A stretch of 64,000 nucleotides of DNA, from the NCBI GenBank assembly GCA_963839515.1, contig CAWIVN010000023.1, forward strand, positions 558,001 to 622,000, read 5' to 3'. Below are positions 27,135 through 35,143 of the stretch, one piece after another. The notes under the pieces are model-generated. The model had not been told where the DNA came from, ran no database searches, and saw only the letters and a program-made list of their open reading frames with translations. Position 1 is the first letter of the stretch, and each line of letters starts with the position of its first letter. The position numbers and the translations under genes are program-made. The stretch is from Fredericiella sp963839515 (GTDB taxonomy: Bacteria > Chloroflexota > Anaerolineae > Caldilineales > Caldilineaceae).

Positions 27135-28568
27135 ACCAATGCCTGAAAACTCAGCCTGACCCGCCACGGCGTCGAGCACACGCTGGCGCTGTTCGGCGCG
27201 CCGCATTTGTAGCGCGCGATCCGTCACCCCCAGGCGGCGTGCGGCGCGAGGCACGTTGCCCGCTTCCTCCGCCAGCGCAATCCGGATCGCTGCCTCTTCC
27301 GCAGCACGGCGAATCTCTTTAAGACCCGCTCCGCCGGCAAAGGCGCAATGAACCGCCTGCTCCAACGCCGGTGTCTGCCAGTCTGCCGGCTCACCAGGGT
27401 TAACGGGACGTTCGTCATCGGGAATGTCGCCGATCGTGATCGGCCCCGTCCCGGCATGGCGATACATGATGCGACAGGCAAGGCTGCGCAAGTCGCGCAC
27501 GTTGCCGGCATAGGTGCGTGTGAGCAGATATTCTTGCACCGGTTGATCCAACTCAGGCGGCTCATGATTGGGGTGAAGCTCACTCATGAAGTGGCGGGCC
27601 AGAGGAATGATGTCCTCGATCCGTTCGCCTAGGGCAGGTAACTTGAAGGTCCAGTTTGCCAGCCGGTAGTACAAATCGCTGCGAAATCGGCCGTGCGCCG
27701 CTTCCCGCAACAAGTCACGATTGGTGGCGCAAACCAGTCGAAAATTGGTCTCACGCCACACGTTGCTGCCGACTCGCTTATAGGTGCGCTCCTGGATGGC
27801 GCGCAGGAGTTGTGCCTGCAGTCCCAATGGCAGTTCGCCCACTTCATCTAAAAACAGTGTACCGCCGTGCGCCAGTGCAAACGCTCCTTCGCGCATGGCC
27901 GCGGCGCCGGTAAATGATCCGCGTTCGTGGCCAAACAGTTCGCTGCCGGAGAGTTCGGGGACAATGGTTGTGCAGTCCGTGGTAACCAGTGCCTGCTGAT
28001 TGCGTCTGGAATCCAGGGTATGGATCAGGCGCGCTACCAGCTCTTTGCCGGTGCCCGTTTCACCCAACAGCAGGACAGCAGAATCTGTAAAGCGCGCCGC
28101 TTCGACCACCTGGCGCAACACCGCGATCCAGGCGCGGCTGTCACCGATCAGGCTGTTGCGCACCAGTGGCGAGGCCAGCACTTCATCCACTGCCTGCCAA
28201 CGTTCTAACCGCGCCGCTACTGCACTTGCAGGATTAGGGGCCGCGGGATGGTGGGCCGTGAGACTGGGTGACGTGTTCCACACCAATACATCCGCCGCGC
28301 CGGCCTGTAACAGGCGCCAGGCATGGCCACCTGCCATCGCCGTGCTCGCGGTGGCGATCGCAAGCAGCCGATCGTGACCATTGCGGCTGCACGTCTGTAT
28401 AAAACTGCATAACGCGACCGTAACCTCGGCAAAGAATACTAGACCGACGCCGGATGGTCTATCAAGATTTAACGGCTCCGCATTAATACCGACACCGCTG
28501 AGCAGTGCAATCACATCATGGGTATGCAAGGACGCATCGGTCCTGTGGAAGTGGAGCCATGTATGCAT
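27123..28568 (-). CDS. Sigma-54-dependent enhancer-binding activator
   Basis: 481-residue AAA+ activator of RNA polymerase-sigma-54. Residues 1-130 resemble a receiver fold without a recognisable phosphoacceptor Asp (LVFFAEVTV). The central domain (about 140-370) has Walker A LLGETGTGKELVA, the sigma-54 contact loop ERGSFTGAAA (GSFTGA in place of GAFTGA), Walker B GGTLFLDEVGEL and the arginine-finger region RFRSDLYYRLANWTFKLP. The C-terminus has a Fis-like HTH (NVPRAARRLGVTDRALQMR). It lies 36 bases downstream of rpoN on the same strand. Without a phosphorylation site its trigger is unclear. The consensus sigma-54 promoter at 20408 is the obvious target, which is inference. Confidence 0.93.
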   Translation of the reverse strand: MHTWLHFHRTDASLHTHDVIALLSGVGINAEPLNLDRPSGVGLVFFAEVTVALCSFIQTCSRNGHDRLLAIATASTAMAGGHAWRLLQAGAADVLVWNTSPSLTAHHPAAPNPASAVAARLERWQAVDEVLASPLVRNSLIGDSRAWIAVLRQVVEAARFTDSAVLLLGETGTGKELVARLIHTLDSRRNQQALVTTDCTTIVPELSGSELFGHERGSFTGAAAMREGAFALAHGGTLFLDEVGELPLGLQAQLLRAIQERTYKRVGSNVWRETNFRLVCATNRDLLREAAHGRFRSDLYYRLANWTFKLPALGERIEDIIPLARHFMSELHPNHEPPELDQPVQEYLLTRTYAGNVRDLRSLACRIMYRHAGTGPITIGDIPDDERPVNPGEPADWQTPALEQAVHCAFAGGAGLKEIRRAAEEAAIRIALAEEAGNVPRAARRLGVTDRALQMRRAEQRQRVLDAVAGQAEFSGIGLDP

Positions 28569-28604
28569 CGGTTCAGTCCAAGCTCAGGTCCAACTAAGAC
28601 TGCA

Positions 28605-29957
28605 TCAACGTTTGCGGACACCCTGGCGGTGATTGCGCGGCATGACGCCCAGTTCCTCGCGATATTTTGCCACCGTGCGTCGCGCCAGGGTCCAGCCCTG
28701 CGCTTGTAAGCGTAGGGCCAGTTCGCGATCACTCAATGGACTGTCTGCCTGCTCAAGCACACGGCGAAGCGCTTCCTTGACGCTGCGTGACCCGTCGAAC
28801 AGATCGCTCATGGCAAGCAGACGACCATTGGGAAGCTGTAGAATCTTGTCGCGCACAGCCCGGCTCACGGTGGATTCGTGGATGTCCAATGCTTGGGCGG
28901 TGGCCACCCGCGTCAATGGCTTGAGGTGAGCGGGGCCAAAGGTGAAGAAGTCGACCTGCTGTCCCACAAGATAGGTCGCAATACGGCGCAACGTTGCCCA
29001 ACGTTGATTGACCGCGTTGATAAACGATTGTGCGCTCGCAACCGACTGGCTTACCCAGGCCTGCTGCCCTGTCGGCAACGCTCCACCGTCGACAGAATGC
29101 ATGGTAAGCACCTGCTGAAAGTCGCGATGGATGGTAAGTCTATAGCGTTCGGCAGCGGGCACCTCGATCAGGTACCGGCATTGTTCAGCCGTGGCTTTGT
29201 CCGGATCGGGCCGAACAATGATATCTGCCTGGCGGTAGATCGCTGTATCAGCCGTGGGTTCATCGATCAACAAGAGTGGATACGGGTATAAGTTGCCGCG
29301 CATGAAGTTGCGCGCGGCTTCCACCGTGCTTGGGTGGATACCGAGTGTAGCGGCCACGCGCGGCCAGCGTTGCGCAAGAAAGTCATCCCAGGTTTCGTTC
29401 AGGATGCGGCAGATCAGGTCACAATTCACACCCTCTGTGTCGAGGGCGGCGCATTGCAGTAGGAAGCACTCTCGAATATCCCTTGCGCCGATCCCAGGTG
29501 GCTCTAGCTCATGTAGAACGCCTATTACACGCTCTATCTGTCGCGTGTTGACGCCCAGTTCGCTTGCCAACTCTTCGTTTGTCGTCCGCAAAAATCCGTG
29601 CACGTCGAGTGAATGGATCAAATAGGTGGCGACATCCAGATCGTCGGCGGCAACGAGCAGTCGCGCCTGCGCAACCAGCTGTTCCCTTGCCGATGCATGC
29701 CAGACGCCAGAATCAATATCATCCGTGCGATCCTCGTTTGACGAGCTGGCCGAATCCTTCCATCTCTCCAACGGCGACAAGGTCCCGAGCTGCCAGGTGG
29801 GGTCGTGGATGACATCAAGCTCCAGCGCCGGGTTGTTGGCTGCTTCACGTTGCAGCACATCCTCGAGTTCGCTTACCGGCAGTTCCAGTAGGTGGCTCGC
29901 CAATACCATCTGGGGTGTAGCTATTGTCTGGGTCTTAAACGCAAGCTGTGGTATCAT
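28605..29957 (-). CDS. rpoN: RNA polymerase sigma-54 factor
   Basis: About 450 residues. Region I is the Gln/Leu-rich start (MIPQLAFKTQTIATPQMVLA, then LLELPVSELEDVLQREAANN). Core-binding and HTH regions follow (LGIHPSTVEAARNFMRGNLYPY; LTRVATAQALDIHESTVSRAVRD). The RpoN box appears as ARRTVAKYREELGV near the C-terminus, directing recognition of -24/-12 promoters. ATG 29957 with an AGG eight bases upstream is preferred to a TTG 12 codons earlier. It is upstream of and co-oriented with the activator gene, 36 bases apart. An rpoN gene paired with its own activator beside a matching promoter is unusual; rpoN is more often in a housekeeping cluster. Confidence 0.95.
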   Translation of the reverse strand: MIPQLAFKTQTIATPQMVLASHLLELPVSELEDVLQREAANNPALELDVIHDPTWQLGTLSPLERWKDSASSSNEDRTDDIDSGVWHASAREQLVAQARLLVAADDLDVATYLIHSLDVHGFLRTTNEELASELGVNTRQIERVIGVLHELEPPGIGARDIRECFLLQCAALDTEGVNCDLICRILNETWDDFLAQRWPRVAATLGIHPSTVEAARNFMRGNLYPYPLLLIDEPTADTAIYRQADIIVRPDPDKATAEQCRYLIEVPAAERYRLTIHRDFQQVLTMHSVDGGALPTGQQAWVSQSVASAQSFINAVNQRWATLRRIATYLVGQQVDFFTFGPAHLKPLTRVATAQALDIHESTVSRAVRDKILQLPNGRLLAMSDLFDGSRSVKEALRRVLEQADSPLSDRELALRLQAQGWTLARRTVAKYREELGVMPRNHRQGVRKR

Positions 29958-30086
29958 TAATGACCTGCTTGAGTTGTCGATCGCTGTCGGCAAACACTAG
30001 TGCGGGCCCAACTCTTCTTTTGTGGTTCGTCTGCTGCCCTGTCACTCTTGCCGTAAGCCTGGTAGAACTACGTATACATCTTTCCC

Positions 30087-30335
30087 CTATGCTTCCCCTT
30101 CGCCGACTAACTCATATTCACCTAACTGCAACTCCTTCGTGGAGGTGTCATATTGGATTGGTTTCTCATTCCTCAGAAGGTCCACCAACATTTGCATCTC
30201 CTGTGGAGATGTAGGTGTCAAGACGTAGGATGTAACGTACGGTGGTTGAGGACTTCCACTCGGGACGTGAACATAAATCTGTCCCGTGTGGCTATTCAGG
30301 TTCCACTTGACCCTGTAACTTACTACTTGTGCCAT
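30087..30335 (-). CDS. Small conserved-looking protein, 82 residues
   Basis: Begins MAQVVSYRVKWNLNSHTGQI and continues through YVLTPTSPQEMQMLVDLLRNEKPIQYD to an acidic end (YELVGEGEA). The pattern is beta strands, one helix, then a strand and an acidic tail; no signal or membrane segment. GAAAGGA lies 7 bases before the ATG at 30335. No family named with confidence. It is 94 bases upstream of the nearest rpoN start codon on the same strand, so it may belong to the sigma-54 island as an accessory or immunity-like factor. That role is speculation. Confidence 0.65.
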   Translation of the reverse strand: MAQVVSYRVKWNLNSHTGQIYVHVPSGSPQPPYVTSYVLTPTSPQEMQMLVDLLRNEKPIQYDTSTKELQLGEYELVGEGEA

Positions 30336-30357
30336 TGGGGCTGTCCTTTCTTCATCG

Positions 30358-30619
30358 CTACTTGCTATAAGCTTGATGGCGAACACGACACGATACTGCA
30401 TTCTGCAAAAAGTCAATTACTGGGCCGGCGCTGCAGACAAACGGCCCAACAGCAAACGGGCGCCCATTGTGCGTAAAGTTATCGCCGTTGCCGTAGATTG
30501 CTTCCGTTGTCAAATTTTCAACCAAAACAGGCTGGGTTGGGCGTCGTAGCCGCTGCCAATGGACGCGCGCTGAGGAATATCAAAACTGAGACGAAAGTGG
30601 ATGCGAGTAGTGTATTCAT
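30358..30619 (-). pseudogene. Possible small secreted protein with one frameshift
   Basis: ATG 30619 opens a classic signal peptide (MNTLLASTFVSVLIFLSARP, then LAAATTPNPACFG) that ends at a stop. Removing one T after CFG continues with ENLTTEAIYGNGDNFTHNG and RPFAVGPFVCSAGPVIDFLQ to a stop at 30358, about 86 residues in all. The total length is one base over a multiple of three, as expected for a single insertion. No family recognised. Confidence 0.4.
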
Positions 30620-30747
30620 AGCGCTGCGCCATCTTTCAGAATGCCGTAACGACTGGGCCATCCGGAACTCGTTACACCACCGGTGGATGATCCGCTTTTT
30701 GGCATCGTTGGCAATATAGCCTGCTGCGAATGATGTTTGCATCCAGT

Positions 30748-30875
30748 AGGTGGTTGCCGGCGCCAGCAAGTCAACGCCGGCAACGTGAGCTTACTGGTTG
30801 ACAGGCGCTCATGCTACGCCAGTTCGCGCCCCGTTTCCGTCCCATAGTGGACACTATTTAGAATCTCCGTCACCC
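30748..30875. repeat. Dispersed ~120-bp repeat, copy D
   Basis: Fourth copy, and the one with the clearest secondary structure: GTTGCCGGCG (30753-30762) pairs perfectly with CGCCGGCAAC (30775-30784). Then come TGGTTGACAGGCGCTCATG and the operator-like CGTCCCATAGTGGACA (30838-30853), here less perfect. It sits immediately past the 3' end of the second Crp gene, exactly as copy A does at the first. Confidence 0.82.
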
Positions 30876-30899
30876 GCATCTATAGGCATGGCCACCCAC

Positions 30900-31598
30900 C
30901 TAGCCAATCTGCGCCAGGTACTCTGCGAGCTTGGCCTCCTTGACGATCAGATAGCGCTCGGCGCTCAGCTCGATCAGGCCAAGCTCACGAAAGTGCTGCA
31001 GGAACCCGCAGACGCGCTGCCGCGTGGTGCCTACCATCGCCGCCAGTTCCTCATGCGTAATCCGCTGCTCGATGCGGATGCTGCGCGGATCCTGCTTGCC
31101 CAGCCTGCGCGCCAGGTCGAGCAGGATAGCGCCCAGGCGCTGCTCGCTGTCCACGGTCACCAGCTGGGCGATCACCTCTTGTTGATCGGCCACGCGCAGC
31201 GCCAGATACTGCACAAAACCCTCGAGCAGTGCGTCGCGGCCCAAACACACCAGAAACTGCGTACACGGCATGGCGGTAACCACCGTCTTCGCCATCGCGG
31301 TCGCCGTTTCCTGCCGCCTGCCAAGCCCCGACAGGCACAACTCGCCGAAGATGTCGCCGGCGACCAGGATGGCGAGCAGGCATTCCCGCCCTGCCGGCGA
31401 AACCGTCGAGAGCTTGATTTGTCCCCTCCTGAGGAAGAAGACCGTCTCGCCTTGGTCGCCGCAAACGTACACATTTTCGCCTCTCGCCAGCGCGACGGTC
31501 CGGCCATGTACGGCCTCTTGCCGCAAGGACTCCCGCAGTTTCTGCTGGAAGCGATCGATTTCGGGGGTTTGCCGTATCATGTTGCGCCACACTCCCAC
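30900..31598 (-). CDS. Crp/Fnr family transcriptional regulator, copy 2
   Basis: 232 residues, differing from the protein encoded at 12198-12896 at only about a dozen positions visible by eye (for example ETL versus ESL, RGDN versus RGEN, RDLGL versus RELGL). Domains and alternative starts are the same (GTG 31598 or ATG 31580). DNA similarity extends past both gene ends, from about 30748 to 31631, so the whole repeat + gene unit was duplicated. On its 5' side the similarity stops inside another short reading frame, suggesting the unit landed in that gene. If the 16-bp palindrome in the repeat is its operator, both copies would read it. Confidence 0.92.
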   Translation of the reverse strand: MGVWRNMIRQTPEIDRFQQKLRESLRQEAVHGRTVALARGENVYVCGDQGETVFFLRRGQIKLSTVSPAGRECLLAILVAGDIFGELCLSGLGRRQETATAMAKTVVTAMPCTQFLVCLGRDALLEGFVQYLALRVADQQEVIAQLVTVDSEQRLGAILLDLARRLGKQDPRSIRIEQRITHEELAAMVGTTRQRVCGFLQHFRELGLIELSAERYLIVKEAKLAEYLAQIG

Positions 31599-31631
31599 AC
31601 CAGCGATCCTGGTAAATCGTCAGCGGCAACA

Positions 31632-31708
31632 CGGCATCTCTTGAGCATCTTCGATTGAAAACGTGCGCCGAAGTGTTCATACTTGTCGTGATACATGTGA
31701 ATAGACAT
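31632..31708 (-). pseudogene. 5' fragment of a gene interrupted by the Crp unit
   Basis: AGGAG nine bases before ATG 31708 starts a frame reading MSIHMYHDKYEHFGARFQS and a few more residues before similarity to the other Crp locus begins at 31631. The remainder of the gene is not found on the far side of repeat copy D. Family not recognised. It is preceded on the same strand by a leader-peptide/terminator arrangement, so the lost gene was probably under attenuation control. Confidence 0.4.
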
Positions 31709-31766
31709 GGCGAGGGTCTCCTAAAAAGAACGGCAAGTTGTTTTGTTCCCCGGGCCGTTGCTGGAC

Positions 31767-31809
31767 GCGCAAGGGCCACGGGTTTCCGGCGAACCCGTGG
31801 CCCTTGCGC
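31767..31809. terminator. 18-bp perfect inverted repeat
   Basis: GCGCAAGGGCCACGGGTT (31767-31784) pairs without mismatch with AACCCGTGGCCCTTGCGC (31792-31809) over a 7-base loop. It has no U tract on either strand. Its GCCACGGGTT arm also matches the arm of the neighbouring hairpin at 31892-31920, so alternative pairings between the two are possible. Confidence 0.6.
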
Positions 31810-31887
31810 AAGGAGGACAGGAGCTGTCATCGCTATCCATCTGTATGGATGGCGGCGACCGGCAGTTCCAGGTTCCTGACTGGCAAT

Positions 31888-31920
31888 AAAAAAGCCACGG
31901 GTTCGGTGCACCCGCGGCTT
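31888..31920 (-). terminator. Rho-independent terminator downstream of a leader ORF
   Basis: Read on the minus strand: AAGCCGCGGGT pairs with ACCCGTGGCTT (one G-T wobble) over a 7-base loop, followed directly by a run of Ts. It lies 21 bases after the stop of an 18-residue leader ORF and about 180 bases before the interrupted gene start at 31708. Confidence 0.7.
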
Positions 31921-31941
31921 GTCGACGAATGGAGTGGTTCG

Positions 31942-31998
31942 TTAGCAGACAAGAGGCAGGCGCGAACAGGTGGTGGTGACGATATGCACTTGGACCAT
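31942..31998 (-). CDS. Putative 18-residue leader peptide
   Basis: ATG 31998 with GGGAGG nine bases upstream encodes MVQVHIVTTTCSRLPLVC and stops at 31942. The peptide is rich in Val, Ile, Leu and Thr with two Cys, and a U-tailed terminator follows within 21 bases: the layout of an amino-acid attenuator. The gene it would control is only a fragment now. The codon bias fits branched-chain/threonine or possibly cysteine control; undecided. Confidence 0.45.
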   Translation of the reverse strand: MVQVHIVTTTCSRLPLVC

Positions 31999-32411
31999 CT
32001 TCCTGCGCCTCCCTTTTTGTTGAAAAATATGCGACGAAACGAACCGTGGTCGAGAGCATAGCACAGATTGGCCGTCTTGGCAATACCCCAATTTTCGGTA
32101 AATTCCACATTGTATCATCATTCCCACGTCGTCGCGTGCCAGGAGTCGTGCACCCAATGCTCGACGATCTTGCTGGTGGCCGGTTAACCAGGTTGGCGTG
32201 GGAATCGTCAAAAATTGGCGGGTGACAAGCCTGCCGGTTTATGCCATAATGATTGCTCTCAACTGGTATAACATGTAAGACCGGCTGTTCATCGTCGTCC
32301 GCCTTTTGCGCCTGCCCGGCATCCCGGTGCGTGTAAGTCAACCATTGGTGCGGCTGCCGTGGGTCGTCGTTTGGGCCACAAAAGGTATACAAAAAAGGAG
32401 ACAGCGACACC
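31999..32411. other. Intergenic region before the second NB-ARC regulator
   Basis: No gene found in 413 bases. It must hold the minus-strand promoter for the leader ORF and the plus-strand promoter for the regulator at 32412. Longer frames here lack ribosome sites and run antisense to neighbouring genes. Confidence 0.5.
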
Positions 32412-35061
32412 GTGTCCCCGATCGACGACAATGCTTCCCTGGGGTATTGGATACGGCGACGGCGCAAAGCCCTTGATCTTACGCAAGCCAGGCTGGCGCA
32501 GCAGGTGGGCTGTGCCGTCGCAACCATCAAGAAAATCGAAGCGGATGAACGCCGCCCCTCGCGCCAGATGGCCGAACGGCTTGCCGACTGTCTTTCCCTC
32601 CCGCTGGAGGAGCGCGCGGCTTTCCTGCGCGTTGCGAACGCAGAACAATCGCTGCACCGGCAGGCGCGTGCGCTGCCTGTCGACGTGCCTGCCCGCCCGC
32701 TCCCGGCTGCGTCGGTAACACCCGCACCGGCCGCGCCCCATGCCTGCCATCTGCCGGCATCATCCAATCGCCTGGTGGGACGCCGGCAGGAAGTGGCCGA
32801 GATCCACGCGCTGTTGCAGCGTACGGACGTATGCCTGGTCACGTTGACTGGGCCAGGCGGCATCGGCAAGACGCGCCTGGCGCTGCAAGCTGCCCAGGAG
32901 TTCGCAACCGCCGACGCGATCGAGTGTTGGTTTGTCGATCTGGCCCCCGTGCTGGAGGCAACCTTGGTCATGCCTACGATTGCCCAAGCCCTCGGCGTCA
33001 ACACGGCTGCCAGCCAATCTACCCTCGAGAGCCTCAAACACTACCTCCACCGGCGGCAGGTGCTCTTGCTCCTCGACAATTTTGAACAGGTGCTTGCGGC
33101 TGCTCCGCAGATCGGCGAGCTGCTGGTATTTGCGCCGGGCCTGAAGATTTTGGTGACGAGCCGGGCAGTGCTGCATCTCTCTGCGGAACATGAGTTTAGC
33201 GTGCCGCCGCTGACCGTGCCGGACGAGACGGACCCCGCCGATCCGGCCGCATTGGCGCGCTGCGACGCGGTGGCGTTGTTGCTCGAACGCGCGGAGGCCG
33301 GCGGCGCCAGGCTGGCATTGACGCCCGAAAATGCTGCCGACGTAGCCGGCATCTGCCGGTGGTTGGAAGGGCTGCCGCTGGCCATCGAACTAGCCGCCGC
33401 ACGCTGCAAATTGTTCACGCCGAAGGAACTATTGGCTCGGCTTGAGCACCGTCTGCACATCTTGACGGCCGGTGCACGCGACCAGCCTCAGCGCCAGCAG
33501 ACGCTGCGCGCAACGATCGACTGGAGCTACCAGCTCTTACCACCCAACGCGCAAATCCTCTTTGCCCGTTTGAGTGTCTTTGTAGGCGGCTTTACGCTGG
33601 AGGCAGCGGAGGCTGTCTGCGGCACCGCCGGCACTCCCTCACTCGAATCCTGCGCAACGCCGCTGGACGTTCTCGGCGGCATCGCCACCTTGCTGGACCA
33701 GAGCCTGCTCCGTCCGCTGGAAGACTCAGCTGGTCCACGGCGTTTCTTGATGTTGGAAACCTTGCGCGAGTATGCGCGTGAAAAGCTGGCGGCACACGGC
33801 GAAGATGCTGCCCTGTGCGATCAACATGCGGCGTACTTTCTGGCGCTGGCCGAACAGGGGGAATCATATCTGTTGACCGCACAACATATCGTAGAGCAGA
33901 GCAACTTGCGTGCCGCGTTGTACTGGTGGCACGCCAACGACAACTGTGCGCAGGTAGCCCGCCTGGGCGCGGCCTTGTGTTGGTTCTGGTTGAAACATGG
34001 GGAGTTGCAGGAGGAAATGCCGCGGCTTGAGTGGGCACTGGCGGAAACCGAACGCCGGTGCGCAACAATCTCGCCAATTGTGCGTGCCAAGGCCCTGTTT
34101 AGTGTTGCTACGGGCGCATCTTGGCAAGGAGATCTTGCCCGGGCGCGTAATCTCTTTGAGGAATGCTTGCAGCTCGAAGAGGAGTCGGGCTCCGTGTCTG
34201 GCTTATGTTCTGTGTTGAGTGCTCTGGCCGAAGTCCTGGTATGGCAAGGAGATTACCGGCGCGCTACGCTCCTCAACGAACGTTACCTGGTGTTGGCGCG
34301 CGCCCATGGCTTCACGCATGGTATGGGTGATGCGCTAGAACAGCTGGGTGAGTTGGTGCGGCTGCAAGGAGATTGTGCAAGGGCCTGCCAACTGCTGCAG
34401 GAAGGCCTCAGCCTGCGCAAAGCGGTGGGCAAAGCCGCATTTATTGCGGGGACACAAGGCTATCTAGGGATTGCCGTATGTGACACGGGAAACTTACCGG
34501 AGGGGGAACGTCTATCTGGAGGAAGCGCTGCAACTCTCCTCTTCGCTGGAAGACAACATGATGGTTGCGGGTGTAACCTCCGAGCTGGGCGTCGTGGCGC
34601 AGTTGCGCCACGAATATGAAAAAGCCAACCACTATCAACAGCGGGCCTTGGCGCTGCTCAATGAAATGGGTTTCCAAACCTACAGTGCGCTTGCGCTTAC
34701 CCGACTTGGCAACCTGGCGCTGCTGCAGGACGATTTGCCATCGGCTCACGCCTATTATGCAGAGAGCCTGAGAGTGTGCCAGCGCACCGGGAGCAAAAGG
34801 AGTCTTGCCTCCGGGCTGGAAGGTCTGGCGGGCGTGGCGGCGCTGAGCGGGCGGCCAAGGCAGGCAGCGCAAATCCTAGGCGCCACCGAAGCCTATCGCC
34901 AGGAAATTGGGCTTGTAGTCAGCATCGACGAACGTGCCGTCTACGCCCGTACGGTCGCCGCCGCCAGATCAGAGTTGGGCGAGCACCAGTATGACGTGGA
35001 ATGCCTCGCGGGGCGGACAACCGCCCTGCACGATGTCATAACCCACGTGCTTGGCGCATAG
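32412..35061 (+). CDS. XRE-NB-ARC-TPR transcriptional regulator, copy 2, one frameshift
   Basis: About 882 residues once corrected, nearly the same as the paralogue at 13613-16267. XRE HTH: WIRRRRKALDLTQARLAQQVG with VATIKKIEADERRPS. NB-ARC: Walker A LTGPGGIGKTRLALQA, Walker B VLLLLDNFEQV, LVTSRAVLHLSAE and GLPLAIELAAAR. TPR repeats fill the rest (AKALFSVATGASWQGDLARA; LTRLGNLALLQDDLPSAHAYY). The frame breaks at a run of five Gs at 34502-34506; removing one gives PEGNVYLEEALQL and continuity to 35061. GTG 32412 follows AGGAG at 11 bases. Like its paralogue it lies near a repeat + Crp unit. The indel is probably a sequence error. Confidence 0.88.
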
Positions 35062-35143
35062 CCTGCCTGGAAATTGTGAATTCGGTATGCCATATCGATA
35101 GCTTGCCTTTTTCACGCCCCAGTGGTACTATGAGATTTGTAGT

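Noticed and set aside
12068..30875. The ~120-bp repeat as integron attC sites or an insertion sequence
   Set aside because: No integrase or transposase is present, intervening genes lie on both strands, and attC-type core sites and terminal inverted repeats with target duplications were not seen.
31721..33037. A 438-codon minus-strand frame
   Set aside because: Runs antisense through the NB-ARC regulator and across two hairpins; no conserved motif.
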